64,000 nt of DNA from Burkholderia sp. OK233 (GTDB lineage: Bacteria > Pseudomonadota > Gammaproteobacteria > Burkholderiales > Burkholderiaceae), in the NCBI RefSeq assembly GCF_900230185.1, contig NZ_OCSR01000002.1:1178001-1242000 (forward strand), in the 5' to 3' direction. The notes below the pieces were generated by a model, which searched no databases, was not told the origin of the DNA, and saw nothing but the letters and a program-made list of their open reading frames with translations. Shown piece by piece: positions 43,919 through 53,030 of this stretch (position 1 is the first letter of the stretch; the number at the start of each line of letters is the position of its first letter). Position numbers and translations under genes: made by a program.

Positions 43919-44836
43919 ATGCGAACCGATATCTCCTTCCATACAAGCGATGGCATTGAACTCAAAGGCTGGCTTTATCAGCCCAAGAACTCGGTCAACC
44001 GCCGCTTTCCTGCCATCGTCATGGCCCACGGATTCAGCGGCGTAAAGGAGCAGTACCTCGACCGATACGCTCAAGTTTTCGCGGAAGCGGGATTCTTCGT
44101 CCTTGTCTACGACAATCGGAACTTCGGTGAGAGCGGTGGAATGCCGCGTCAGGAAATTGACCCACTGCTGCAGGTACGCGACTACCGCGACGGCATTTCC
44201 TACATCAGCTCGCTCGAATTCGTCGATGAGCATCGGATTGGTATCTGGGGTTCGAGCTACAGCGGCGGCCACGTTTTGCAGGTCGCAGCGTTCGACAAAC
44301 GGGTCAAATGCGTCGTCTCCCAAGTTCCTGCCATCAGCGGCAGCGATAACCTGAAGAGTGCTGTGAGGCCGGATTTGATGAGCGGTCTCTTTCAAGCCTT
44401 TAATGAGGACCGTAGCAGGCGCTTTGCCGGCCACGCGCCAGCCATGGTGGCGGTGGTCAGCCAGGACGCCGCCAGCAATTGCGCGCTTCCCGGCGACGAT
44501 GCTTACGCGTACTTTGTGGACAGCGCGCGCGACTTCGCACCCAACTGGAAGAACGAGACTACGCTGAGAAGCATTGAAATGGTCAACGAGTATGAGCCCG
44601 CATACGCCATTGACCGAATCAGCCCGACTCCTCTTTTGATGATTGTCGCGCTATTCGACACGTGTGCTCCTGCAGACCAGGCACTTAGTGCATACGAGCG
44701 CGCACTACATCCAAAGGCGTTGGTAACTGTCCCGTGCACACACTTTGAACCGTACATTGAACACTTCGAACCAACCAGCCGTGAAGCGGTCAACTGGTTC
44801 GTGAAACATCTGATGACTGGCGCCGAACAAAGCTGA
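43919..44836 (+). CDS. alpha/beta hydrolase (X-Pro dipeptidyl-peptidase / dienelactone-hydrolase-like)
   Basis: A 305-residue serine hydrolase. ATG 43919 starts the domain (ISFHTSDGIELKGWLYQPKN); the frame is open back to 43742 but that part lacks homology. The oxyanion region is VMAHGFSGVKEQYLDRYA. The nucleophile elbow IGIWGSSYSGGHVLQVAAF fits G-x-S-Y-x-G. A candidate acid is in LFDTCAPADQ and the catalytic His in PCTHFEPYIE. The family splits esters or amides, or acts in polyketide/aromatic side pathways; the substrate is open. No operon partner is visible, and downstream genes are remnants on the other strand. Confidence 0.87.
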   Translation: MRTDISFHTSDGIELKGWLYQPKNSVNRRFPAIVMAHGFSGVKEQYLDRYAQVFAEAGFFVLVYDNRNFGESGGMPRQEIDPLLQVRDYRDGISYISSLEFVDEHRIGIWGSSYSGGHVLQVAAFDKRVKCVVSQVPAISGSDNLKSAVRPDLMSGLFQAFNEDRSRRFAGHAPAMVAVVSQDAASNCALPGDDAYAYFVDSARDFAPNWKNETTLRSIEMVNEYEPAYAIDRISPTPLLMIVALFDTCAPADQALSAYERALHPKALVTVPCTHFEPYIEHFEPTSREAVNWFVKHLMTGAEQS

Positions 44837-44985
44837 GCGCGCGCTCTGGCGAAGGTCTCGCGACTCAGACGTAGGACCTTCGCTGATGACCGTATGCAGT
44901 CCGAGTTGGCTCACACGTGCCGTCCTCCGGCACCGGCTGCACGAACTATCTGTCGATACACCGCCCCAGCCTTCTGCAGACAACG

Positions 44986-45336
44986 CTACTTCCCAACCGC
45001 AACAGACACCATGTCAACATCGTTTCGCGTTTTAAGAAACGCGACTACGTCGTCGATCTCCGCACTTGTCCATACTGGACTTTCCCCGGTTTTTGGGTCA
45101 GTGGCTCCATTTTTTGTATCCGCCTTCCATCGCATGACCATCGGCAAGTCGTCAAACCTATCACCTTTACCGCTGATGTCATGTGGATACCACTCACCCG
45201 AATTCGTATCGCGTTCGACATAGAACTGCGCCGCGTCCTTCAACGCGTGGAAGCGTCCGCCATGAAAGAACACCTTGCGCATCACCGTGTTGCGCAATGA
45301 GGGAGTTTCGCGTTTCGGAAAGTGCGATGATGCACA
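44986..45336 (-). pseudogene. di-haem cytochrome c peroxidase (MauG family), C-terminal remnant
   Basis: The frame reads KRETPSLRNTVMRKVFFHGG, RFHALKDAAQFYVERDT, GEWYPHD and EIDDVVAFLKTRND up to the stop. This matches the C-terminal 100 residues of bacterial di-haem peroxidases. The haem-binding CxxCH parts are missing, and the sequence joins the SET remnant at a TAG codon (45337-45339). A gene fragment left after rearrangement. Confidence 0.65.
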
Positions 45337-45591
45337 CTAGCTGTCGCGTCGTCCAGGCGAAGGCATTTTTGCTCCATGCCCAGAATGCGGTCTTGGAGTC
45401 ACGCGTCCGTCCGACAGGCCAAACAGAAACGTGTGTCCTGCGACGCCTTCGCGCCGGTGGCGGCGGATGGCATCGCGCCACGCTGTGATTTCGCCCTTGT
45501 ACTCGAGTACGCATTCACCTGCTGCGAGCGGTTGCATCGCGAACACGCCCTTGCCATGGACTGAAGACCGCCGGACGACCACACGCCGCAT
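45337..45591 (-). pseudogene. SET domain protein, N-terminal remnant
   Basis: From ATG 45591 (AAGGAAAC upstream) it reads MRRVVVRRSSVHGKGVFAMQ, PLAAGECVLEYKGEITAW and HTFLFGLSDGR. This is the first half of small bacterial SET-domain proteins of about 150-170 residues. The part with the NHxCxPN and catalytic Tyr motifs is lost; after GLSDGR the sequence is unrelated. Lysine methyltransferase activity is therefore excluded. Confidence 0.65.
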
Positions 45592-45980
45592 AATGTTTCC
45601 TTGAGTGATATCTGCACCAGTATAAAAGCGGCAAATTTCCGCATCCACTACGACGGGATGTGCGGCTCGTCGCCAGGTCGGCGGAGAGGCAGTCATATTG
45701 AAGTTGGAGACCCGAGGTGTCCCGACCAGCGGGACTTTAATGATGGTCGTCAGACCGCCCCGCGACGGGCGTCCTGACTCGGAACAGTTGGGCGCCGAGC
45801 TCGCGCAGACTGTTCCACTTCACGGTGCTGACAAAGTCATGCCCGTGGTGTCGAGCGATTCGATCATCGCGCGCAGCCCCCGCGCTTCCGCGATGACACG
45901 CACGATGCGCGTCCGATAGCGCAGCAGCGCGCCGATGGGTGGGCACAACGCTCCGTGGCGAATCGGTGATCGTTTCTTTT
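45592..45980. other. 3' flank of the group II intron
   Basis: About 390 bp. The leftward third frame reads PIGALLRYRTRIVRVIAEAR, a protein-like piece that stops soon after, so an old gene end may be present. No family assigned. Confidence 0.3.
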
Positions 45981-46021
45981 ATTGGGTAGCCGCGTCTCCT
46001 TGCGGAAACGCGGCCCCCGAG

Positions 46022-46056
46022 GAACCGTACGTGCGAGCTTTCCCCGCATACGGCTC
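46022..46056 (-). ncRNA. group II intron domain V
   Basis: A 35-nt hairpin starting GAGCCGTATGCGGGGAAAGC and ending CGTACGGTTC. This is the highly conserved catalytic core with the GAAA-type loop and the AGC-triad position replaced by the GAGCCG start typical of bacterial introns. It is intact, so the core was recently functional. Confidence 0.85.
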
Positions 46057-46592
46057 GAGCACAGCGTGAAGCGTCTCGCCGACGCCGGTCTTGACCATCC
46101 TGCTCAAGCCCTTCACAAGCCTCACATTATTAATCCATCCCATCGCTGGGACGCGGGAGCTGAACCGCAACCTGCCGGTCTCTCTCAAGCTGCCCGCCGA
46201 CGAATTTCAAACGTGTACTTGTGACAGCTGCACCACGCGGAAGTCTGCACCCTTTCGGATCGGGGCAAATCTTGAACCCCTATACGACCCATTACAGGCC
46301 GTCGTTCGCTTGCTCCGCGTTCTCATATCCGCTTCTCCAACAGTTTCCCTCGCGGGTCACCTGCCATCGCTACGCCATCTGGCAGAGAATCGGACTTACC
46401 GTGTTCCGCACAAGAGACAAAAGCAGGTTAGGTTCCACCTATTCGCCGGCAATCCGCAGTCCGTGTAGCCCCAGTATGGAAGGGAATAACCGATTGCATG
46501 CCTTTTGGCTTAAGCCTCACAGCATCTTTGGCTTATCAGATATTACGACGTTTACCGGTGGTTCGCTTTTACTAACCATACTGCTCACCCTA

Positions 46593-47440
46593 GGGCCTGT
46601 TGACAATCAGCAGGTCCAGATGAAAGCAGCGGAGAGCGCAACGAATGATGAGAATCGTTCGGAGAGCTTGTCGTAGCGGGTAGCCACGCGACGGAATTGT
46701 TTGATGCGACAGAAGAACCGTTCGACCAGATTTCGAGAGGCATACAGATGTTCATCCAAAGGACGTTGCTCAACACGATTGGCGCGACTGGGGATGACAG
46801 CTTGAATGTCCGCCGATTCCAGATGCTGCAGGATCGCGTTCGAATCGTAGGCTTTGTCGGCAGCCAGACTGACGGGTTTCAACTCGCCCAGCAAAGGCAG
46901 GGCCTCCGGACTGTCTCCAGCCTGTCCGCCCGTCAGATGAAAGCGAGCGAGCATCCCCAAGCCGTCGACCAGAGCGTGAATCTTGGTGCTCAATCCGCCA
47001 CGCGAGCGCCCGATTGCCTGTTCGCCTTTTTTTTCGCCGCGCCGGCGGCATGCTGGTGGGCACGCACAATCGTACTGTCAATGAAGACTTCCTCAAGATC
47101 CGCGTCGCCCGCAAGCTCGGCGAGTACCGTATGCCATATTTGCGCCCGCGACCATCTGGCAAAGCGTTGGTACACGCTATTCCACGTTCCAAAATCAGGC
47201 GGCAAATCGCGCCATGGGCTGCCAGTGCGCGCGATCCATAGCACGGCCTCAACAAACAGCCGATTGTCTGCTGCGGTCCGACCCGGGTCGGTGGACTTGC
47301 CCGGCAGCAAGGGGGCGATCCGCTCGTATTGGTCATCGCTGAGCATCAGTCTTGGCATCCTGTTTTTCCGCAAAAGACAGGATGTAAACAGCTTTCCTCA
47401 CAAGTTAACAGCCCCCTCGGCGATGATTGTCAACAGGCCC
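46593..47440 (-). mobile_element. IS5-family (IS427 group) insertion sequence
   Basis: 848 bp bounded by perfect 16-bp inverted repeats, GGGCCTGTTGACAATC (46593-46608) and its complement (47425-47440). A TA duplication flanks it on both sides (46591-46592 and 47441-47442; the context is CTAG). Inside is a two-frame transposase. The size, ends, TA target and -1 frameshift fit the IS427 group. It is inserted in the domain I region of the group II intron. Confidence 0.92.
46607..47373 (-). CDS. IS5-family transposase (two frames joined by -1 frameshift)
   Basis: The first frame (47373 to 46990, 127 residues) starts MRKNRMPRLMLSDDQYERIA and carries WRDLPPDFGTWNSVYQRFAR and VFIDSTIVRAHQHAAGAAKK, with the first catalytic Asp. 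It ends after a run of eight A's (complement of 47027-47034). Re-reading one A continues into the second frame, which reads KGEQAIGRSRGGLSTKIHAL and goes on to 46607 with AADKAYDSNAI (second Asp) and RNLVERFFCRIKQFRRVATR (the Glu region, Y-2-R-3-E-6-K type). The DDE set is complete, so the element may be active. Confidence 0.88.
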
Positions 47441-47650
47441 TAGCACCTTATCCATCTGATGCTGATAGAAAGCACCTCGCCCTCACAGGGTTGATGCCGC
47501 ACATTCGTGCAGGTTACATTGTCCCGGCGGCTTCATACCAACTCGTTACCGAGATCGCATGCGCCGGTAGGGTACGGCTGACGGAACAGCCGGTTTCCTC
47601 GCTGGCCGAGGCCAGCTGAAACAATCTCTTGTGCGACTTCCACGTCGCAC

Positions 47651-48101
47651 CCATACCGCTATCTATATCGATATCCAGCCAGTGGCAGGGCGCGGGAAGT
47701 CACATCTCCGCAACTCATGCTACCAGGAAGGCAGGCACACGTCCAGGCGGGCGTCGGGAAGGTCGAGCTCCAAAAGAATAACCTCATTTTTAAATAGAAA
47801 GTATGAAAAGCCAGCTTTCCGGAGCGGCTTGAAAAGTTGGGTCACTTCCGTTCAATCTCCAACAGACATTAACATCCGGATTTTTTGCGTATACGAGTGG
47901 ATATATTCCCCGTGGCCAGTAATATTTTTCGTTTTAATTCATATACTTATTCCAACCACTCGAGTCCTCTCCCGAACCCAGCGTGGTGCGACACCGACGA
48001 CGAGTGAACGACAACTACTGGCCGGATACGCCTCTAGAAAGCGGACCAGCTTTCGACAAGGTCGTGTTACACGCCGTTGCCGACACAGCGGCGGTATCAG
48101 C
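47651..48101. other. gene-free stretch between intron and integrase
   Basis: 450 bp, AT-rich in 47780-47960, unlike the surrounding DNA. It contains the IBS1 target of the intron at 47651-47656. No gene recognised. Confidence 0.4.
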
Positions 48102-49355
48102 TTACGCGGCAAACGGCTGCGGCACGGCCGATGTCACTGACGCCGTATGCATTTGCTGACTGGCACAGTACACACCCCAGCCTTCCATCATCACGCGCCG
48201 TCGCTCCAACTGGTCGCGACGCCGGTAGGCCGCTACCGTCTGCGAAGTGATGATGTGAGCCAGCGCTTCTTCCGCTAGCGAATCCGGATATTCCGTGCAT
48301 TCGGCCACCCAGTCGCGGAACGTTGACCGGAAACCATGCACGGTGATCCCATGCCGCGACATGCGTCTCAGCAGAATCAGCATCGCCATGTTCGACAATG
48401 GGTGCCCTTCCTTGCAGCCGGGAAACAGGTACCCGTATTTCGCCTTGGGAAGCGCACTACGCACGATTTCGAGGGCTCGCTCACAAAGCGGCACGCGAAG
48501 CGGCCGACCACTTTTCGTACGGTCGCCGGGAATTGACCACACACGGTTGTCCAAGTCGAATTCCTCCGGCCGCGCAAAGCGCACCTCGTTCGTGCGCGTT
48601 GCCGTGAGGATGAGCAGGTGCAGGATTCGTGCCGCGCGCCGGGGACGTTGCTCCAGTTCGTGCACGAAACTCGGGATATCTTCCCAGGGCAGCGCAGGAT
48701 GGTGTCTAACCTGCGAACGTTTCTTTGACCGCGGCAACACAATTTGCAGATGGTCAACGTAACGTGCCGGGTTGCTGCCAGTGCGGTGGCCCAGCACCGC
48801 CTCCGCGTCGAGGATCGCCTTAATGCGGCCACGCACGCGGCGTGCTGTCTCCGCCTTTTTCGTCCAGATCGGCTGGAGGATACGCATGATCATCGCAGTG
48901 TCGATGTCGCGCACCCGGATGTCTCCGATCACCGGATAGGCGTATGTCTTCAGCGTGTTGCCCCACTGCTGGACATGCTTGCGATTTCGCCACTCGGGTT
49001 CCCGCGCACGGATGTACGCTTCGGCTGCCTCACGAAACGTCACGTTGGCATCCGCCGAGATATCGAGCAACTGCCGGCGTTGCTGCTCACGTCGCGCGAG
49101 TATAGGATCGATCTGATCATGGACCATCTCACGGTAACTGGTAGCCAGTTTCCGCGCCTCGCCAAGCGAGACTCGCGAAACCGGACCGAGGCCCATCTCC
49201 CGAACACGCCCGTTGAGCTTGAAGCGAAACACCCACGAACGTGCACCACTATCCGCGATCTGCATGTAGAGACCACCTCCGTCGGCGTAATGGCCGGGAG
49301 CCACCTCCTTTGCAATCCGCAGCGCACCGAGCCGGTGTAACTGTCGTCCTGACAT
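48102..49355 (-). CDS. tyrosine-type integrase (phage/island, DUF4102-type N-terminus)
   Basis: A 417-residue site-specific recombinase. The N-terminal arm-binding domain (GHYADGGGLYMQIADSGARS, WVFRFKLNGRVREMGLG) is followed by a core-binding domain and the catalytic domain. Catalytic residues visible are the Arg in LTATRTNEVRFA, HGFRSTFRDW (His-x-x-Arg) and AHIITSQTVAAYRRRD (His and nucleophile Tyr). ATG 49355 has GGAGGG upstream. The gene lies 165 bp past the 3' end of tRNA-Sec and reads away from it, as in P4-like islands integrated at selC. It most likely integrated the region to its left. Four TACCCA repeats precede it. Confidence 0.93.
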   Translation of the reverse strand: MSGRQLHRLGALRIAKEVAPGHYADGGGLYMQIADSGARSWVFRFKLNGRVREMGLGPVSRVSLGEARKLATSYREMVHDQIDPILARREQQRRQLLDISADANVTFREAAEAYIRAREPEWRNRKHVQQWGNTLKTYAYPVIGDIRVRDIDTAMIMRILQPIWTKKAETARRVRGRIKAILDAEAVLGHRTGSNPARYVDHLQIVLPRSKKRSQVRHHPALPWEDIPSFVHELEQRPRRAARILHLLILTATRTNEVRFARPEEFDLDNRVWSIPGDRTKSGRPLRVPLCERALEIVRSALPKAKYGYLFPGCKEGHPLSNMAMLILLRRMSRHGITVHGFRSTFRDWVAECTEYPDSLAEEALAHIITSQTVAAYRRRDQLERRRVMMEGWGVYCASQQMHTASVTSAVPQPFAA

Positions 49356-49365
49356 GGTTCCCTCC

Positions 49366-49450
49366 TACCCACTTACCCATGTTCCTACCCATACTTCATG
49401 GGGAAATTGTGCGGGATCGTAGTGGAAGCAGCAAGCACGTCGTTACCCAC
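49366..49450. promoter_or_regulatory. TACCCA repeats upstream of the integrase
   Basis: TACCCAC/T occurs at 49366-49372, 49374-49380, 49386-49392 and 49444-49450, all in the same direction, between integrase start and tRNA. Such direct repeats next to an att site are candidate arm-type integrase or excisionase binding sites (inferred). Confidence 0.4.
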
Positions 49451-49519
49451 AAATCGCTTTGAAATCAGCGATCTACGAGACGTTTATGGAAGATATCGGA
49501 ATACCCGGGAAGCCATGAC

Positions 49520-49615
49520 TGGCGGAAGGCAGCCGGAGTCGAACCGACCTGAGGACGTCTGACGCCCTCAACTGGGTTTGAAGCCCAGCCGCACCACCGG
49601 ATACGAATGCCTTCC
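49520..49615 (-). tRNA. selC: tRNA-Sec (anticodon TCA), CCA encoded
   Basis: 96 nt. The acceptor stem is 8 bp (GGAAGGCA with TGCCTTCC), a hallmark of selenocysteine tRNA. The anticodon loop is CTTCAAA with anticodon TCA, there is a long variable arm, and GGTTCGACTCC forms the T loop. The discriminator G is followed by an encoded CCA. It reads the TGA in fdnG, using SelA, SelB and SelD encoded alongside. Its 3' end is the probable attachment site of the island, and the gene is intact after integration. Confidence 0.96.
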
Positions 49616-49670
49616 TACGGTGATTGAACTACGGCGATAAAAAACCACGCATTGCAACTCCAACCCTGAA

Positions 49671-51587
49671 TCAAAGCAGATCGAGCCAACGACTATCCGT
49701 GCGCATCAGATGCAGGCCACGGTGGAAGCGAGTATACCCAACGCGATCGAAAAATTCCAAAAGCTGGATCGCGCGCTTTCGCCCAAGACCAGTGACATCA
49801 CGAAAAGGCGCAGCCGCTACCATACCCGCATTTTTCTGCGCTTCAGAACCCGCAATCAAAGCCAGTTCACGAATCACCTCATGGTGATAAAAGAGGTCGC
49901 GCACAACCTGAAAAAGCTCGCCCTGTCGCGCGAGTTTGCGCAGCAACTGCCGCACGCGGTCTTCGGATACGCCATGTGCGTTTGCCAGATCACGCACCCA
50001 GGGCGGATCGAAACGTCCCTCTTTCAACGCCGGCAGCAGTGCCGCTGCGAGCACGCGATCGGCGTCGTCGAGCGTCACCGCGTGATCCGGCAAATGCAAC
50101 CACGGCCCGCGTCTGACGATCTCGCCGCGCGCCGCCGCATCGTCGACTAGCGCGCGCCACAATGCATCGTCGAGAAGCGGCGCTGCGATCCGCCGTAAGC
50201 GCGATACATCCGGGCCGAGTTCGTCGGGCGAGCGCTCGTGGTATTGCGTTAGCGTCGTAGTCAGCCGCGCATTCAAGGTTCGCCATGACGCATCGGCGAT
50301 CAACAACGCGTCATTACCGCCGGGGAGTTCCACGACGCGCGTGTCGGATGGCAACGCGAACACGCCCGCCTGCATACCCGTCAGTCGTTCCAGCAACGAA
50401 CGAGACAATCCATGCGGCGCCGTTGCCAGAAGCGAATCCAGCGCGCCGGTGTCGAGCATGACCTGAAGCGCATCGAGCCACGCCAGCCGCTCAGCCGAGC
50501 GACGCTTGCGCGAAGGCGCAAACGGATCGAGCACATGACCGCCGCCAACCGTGCGATTAGCCTGGGCATTGCGCACCACGAAGCGATCGCCAGGAAGCGC
50601 GCACACCGGCCGTTCGAACACGAGCTGCACGCGCGCCCGCTGACCTGCGCCGAGCGTCTCGCCATCGAGCAACGCAACATGTGTCACCTGATGCTGCGTG
50701 CCCAGATGCACATGCAGCGGCGCCCAATGCTCCAGCGTCAACGAGGCATCGACGAGTAGCGTAAGCATGACGTCGATGCGTTCGGACGCTTGCGACAGCC
50801 GCGGATCCACAATCCAGTCGCCACGATCGATTGCACTCTTCTCAATGCCCGCCAGATTCAACGCGCAGCGCTCACCTGCCCTTCCAGTCTCGGCCGGACG
50901 ATTCTGCGCATGAATGCTGCGCACGCGCACCGGCTGATTTTTCGGCGCGAGCAGCATCGTGTCACCCACCGCTACGCGTCCCGACACCACGGTCCCGGTC
51001 ACGATCGTGCCTTGGCCTGAGAGCGTGAAGACCCGGTCGACCGCGAGACGGAACAGACCGTCGTCGCGCCTCATGCGCCACGCTACTGCCGCTGCGTGCA
51101 AATGCGCCTTCAGCGCGGCCACGCCAAGGTCATCTTCACGCGTCGCGCAAGTGTCGAACACGGGCGCGTCGTGCAGCACGCTGCCGCTCAGAAATGCTGC
51201 GATCTCGCCATGCACTTCCTGCAGACGCTGCGCATCGACGCGATCTATCTTGGTCACTGCTATCGCACCGCGCTTGATGCCGAGCAGTTCCACAATCGCC
51301 AGATGTTCGCGCGTTTGCGGCATCACGCCGTCGTCGGCGGCAATCACGAGCAGGGCGAAATCGATGCCGCTCGCACCCGCGGTCATCGTATGAACAAGCT
51401 TTTCGTGGCCCGGCACGTCGATCAGGCCGAGCACGTCGCCGTTTTCGAGCTGTACGTATGCATAGCCCAGTTCGATCGAAATGCCGCGCGCCTTTTCTTC
51501 CTTGAGACGATCCGTGTCGACGCCCGACAGCGCTCTCACCAGGCTCGTTTTGCCGTGGTCGATATGCCCGGCCGTACCTACGATCAT
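49671..51587 (-). CDS. selB: selenocysteine-specific translation elongation factor SelB
   Basis: A 638-residue GTPase that brings Sec-tRNA to the ribosome at UGA codons and binds the SECIS hairpin. G motifs: GTAGHIDHGKTSLVRALSGV at residues 4-23, DVPGHEKLVHTM, and VTKIDRVDAQ. EF-Tu-like domains 2 and 3 follow, then four winged-helix domains at the C-terminus (about 380-638; ARQGELFQVVRDLFYHHEVI). The ATG overlaps the selA stop by 4 bp (ATGA), so translation is coupled. It is the last protein gene of the leftward series and is followed by tRNA-Sec. Confidence 0.97.
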   Translation of the reverse strand: MIVGTAGHIDHGKTSLVRALSGVDTDRLKEEKARGISIELGYAYVQLENGDVLGLIDVPGHEKLVHTMTAGASGIDFALLVIAADDGVMPQTREHLAIVELLGIKRGAIAVTKIDRVDAQRLQEVHGEIAAFLSGSVLHDAPVFDTCATREDDLGVAALKAHLHAAAVAWRMRRDDGLFRLAVDRVFTLSGQGTIVTGTVVSGRVAVGDTMLLAPKNQPVRVRSIHAQNRPAETGRAGERCALNLAGIEKSAIDRGDWIVDPRLSQASERIDVMLTLLVDASLTLEHWAPLHVHLGTQHQVTHVALLDGETLGAGQRARVQLVFERPVCALPGDRFVVRNAQANRTVGGGHVLDPFAPSRKRRSAERLAWLDALQVMLDTGALDSLLATAPHGLSRSLLERLTGMQAGVFALPSDTRVVELPGGNDALLIADASWRTLNARLTTTLTQYHERSPDELGPDVSRLRRIAAPLLDDALWRALVDDAAARGEIVRRGPWLHLPDHAVTLDDADRVLAAALLPALKEGRFDPPWVRDLANAHGVSEDRVRQLLRKLARQGELFQVVRDLFYHHEVIRELALIAGSEAQKNAGMVAAAPFRDVTGLGRKRAIQLLEFFDRVGYTRFHRGLHLMRTDSRWLDLL

Positions 51588-53014
51588 GCCTGCACGTCCT
51601 TCAATTGCTCGATCAATTGCGTTTCGTCGGCGGCTTCCAGACAGCGCAGATCGAGACGCAACGCATCGTCCGCGATACGGCCGATGACCGGCCGCGGCAT
51701 CTCGCGCAAGCGCTTCTCGAGCGCAAGCAATTGACGGCCGCCGCGCTTGCCGTCGGCGGTCCTGACGACAAGGCCATAGCTCGGCAGCACATCGACAGGC
51801 AATGCGCCGCTGCCGATCTGACTGAACATGGGTTCGGCCACCACGACGTAGCGATCGCCGGCCACACGCTGCAATGCAGGCTGCACCCGCTCCGCGGTGA
51901 GCCGGATATCGTCGCTCGTGCGCGTGAGCAAACGCAGCGTAGTCAGCCGCTCAGCGAGTTTTTCCGGCGCGCGATACATCTGCAGCACGGGCTCCAATGC
52001 CGCGAGCGTCAGTTTGCCGACCCGCAGCGCGCGCTTGAGGGGATGCTTCTTGATCTTTGCGATCAGATCACGCCGGCCGACGATCAACCCCGCCTGCGGG
52101 CCACCAAGCAGTTTGTCGCCGCTGAACGTGACAAGATCGGCGCCGGCCTCGATGGTTTCGCGTACGGTCGTCTCACGCGGCAAACCCCATTGCGTCAGAT
52201 CGACCAGTGTGCCGCTGCCGAGGTCCACCGCAACGGCAAGACCGCGCGCGTGGGCGAGCGGCGCGATGGCGTCGACCCCGACCTCTTTCGTGAACCCGCT
52301 GATCGCGTAATTGCTCGTGTGGACTTTCATCAGCAGCGCAGTTTGCGGACCGATGGCTTCGTCGTAGTCCATCAGATGCGTGCGATTGGTGGTGCCGACT
52401 TCGCGCAGCCTGGCGCCCGCGCGGCTCATGATGTCGGGAATGCGAAACGAGCCGCCGATTTCAACCAGCTCGCCACGCGACACGATCACTTCTTTCTTCG
52501 ACGCCAACGCGGACAACGTGAGCAACACTGCTGCGGCATTGTTGTTGACCACGGTCGCCGCTTCGGCCCCGGTCAGTTCGCAGATGAGTTCGTCGATCAG
52601 ATCGTCGCGATCACCGCGCTTGCCGGTGCCGAGATCGAACTCGAGGTTGGCCGGTTGCGTGAGCGCTTTCATGACGGCTTGCACCGCTTCGTCTGGCAGC
52701 AATGCGCGGCCGAGATTGGTATGCAGCACAGTGCCGGTCAGATTGAAGACGCTGCGTAAGCGAGCCGCGTTGCGCAGGCGTAGCGCGGCCTCAACGGAGA
52801 CCTGCAGTTGCGCAATATCGAGCGCGTTCACCGACGCATCGCCGGACTGCGCGCTGGCACGCCACGTATCGAGTGCGTGACGCAGCGCACCCAACACCTG
52901 CGTACGGCCGAACTCAGTCAGCAACGCCGCAAACTCGGCCGACGCCATCACCTTTTCCACCGATGGCACACGCGCCATCAGCGCCCGCAATTCAGAGCCG
53001 GTTACATCGCTCAC
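51584..53014 (-). CDS. selA: L-seryl-tRNA(Sec) selenium transferase
   Basis: A 476-residue PLP enzyme that converts Ser-tRNA-Sec to Sec-tRNA-Sec with selenophosphate. GTG 53014 is chosen because AGAGGA is upstream and the frame extension to 53065 would overlap fdhE. PLP lysine in ADLVTFSGDKLLGGPQAGLI; other motifs are SVFNLTGTVLHTNLGRALLP, EFDLGTGKRGDRDDLIDELI and NNNAAAVLLTLSAL. Length equals the family. It overlaps selB by 4 bp and starts 16 bp after the fdhE stop. Confidence 0.97.
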   Translation of the reverse strand: MSDVTGSELRALMARVPSVEKVMASAEFAALLTEFGRTQVLGALRHALDTWRASAQSGDASVNALDIAQLQVSVEAALRLRNAARLRSVFNLTGTVLHTNLGRALLPDEAVQAVMKALTQPANLEFDLGTGKRGDRDDLIDELICELTGAEAATVVNNNAAAVLLTLSALASKKEVIVSRGELVEIGGSFRIPDIMSRAGARLREVGTTNRTHLMDYDEAIGPQTALLMKVHTSNYAISGFTKEVGVDAIAPLAHARGLAVAVDLGSGTLVDLTQWGLPRETTVRETIEAGADLVTFSGDKLLGGPQAGLIVGRRDLIAKIKKHPLKRALRVGKLTLAALEPVLQMYRAPEKLAERLTTLRLLTRTSDDIRLTAERVQPALQRVAGDRYVVVAEPMFSQIGSGALPVDVLPSYGLVVRTADGKRGGRQLLALEKRLREMPRPVIGRIADDALRLDLRCLEAADETQLIEQLKDVQA

Positions 53015-53030
53015 GAGGCAATCCTCTTTC

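Larger units (their letters stand above)
45981..47650 (-). mobile_element. group II intron without reverse transcriptase ORF, interrupted by an IS
   Basis: Read leftward, it begins at 47650 with GTGCGACGTGG, matching the 5' consensus. It continues through domain I-like sequence and ends with canonical domain V (46022-46056) and domain VI finishing in CTACCCAAT at 45981. EBS1 (CCATAC, complement of 46474-46479) pairs perfectly with IBS1 (GTATGG, complement of 47651-47656) in the 5' flank. Without the 848-bp IS and its 2-bp duplication the intron is about 820 nt. The reverse transcriptase/maturase normally in domain IV is absent. It could only move or splice with help in trans, and the IS probably prevents that. 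Confidence 0.8.
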
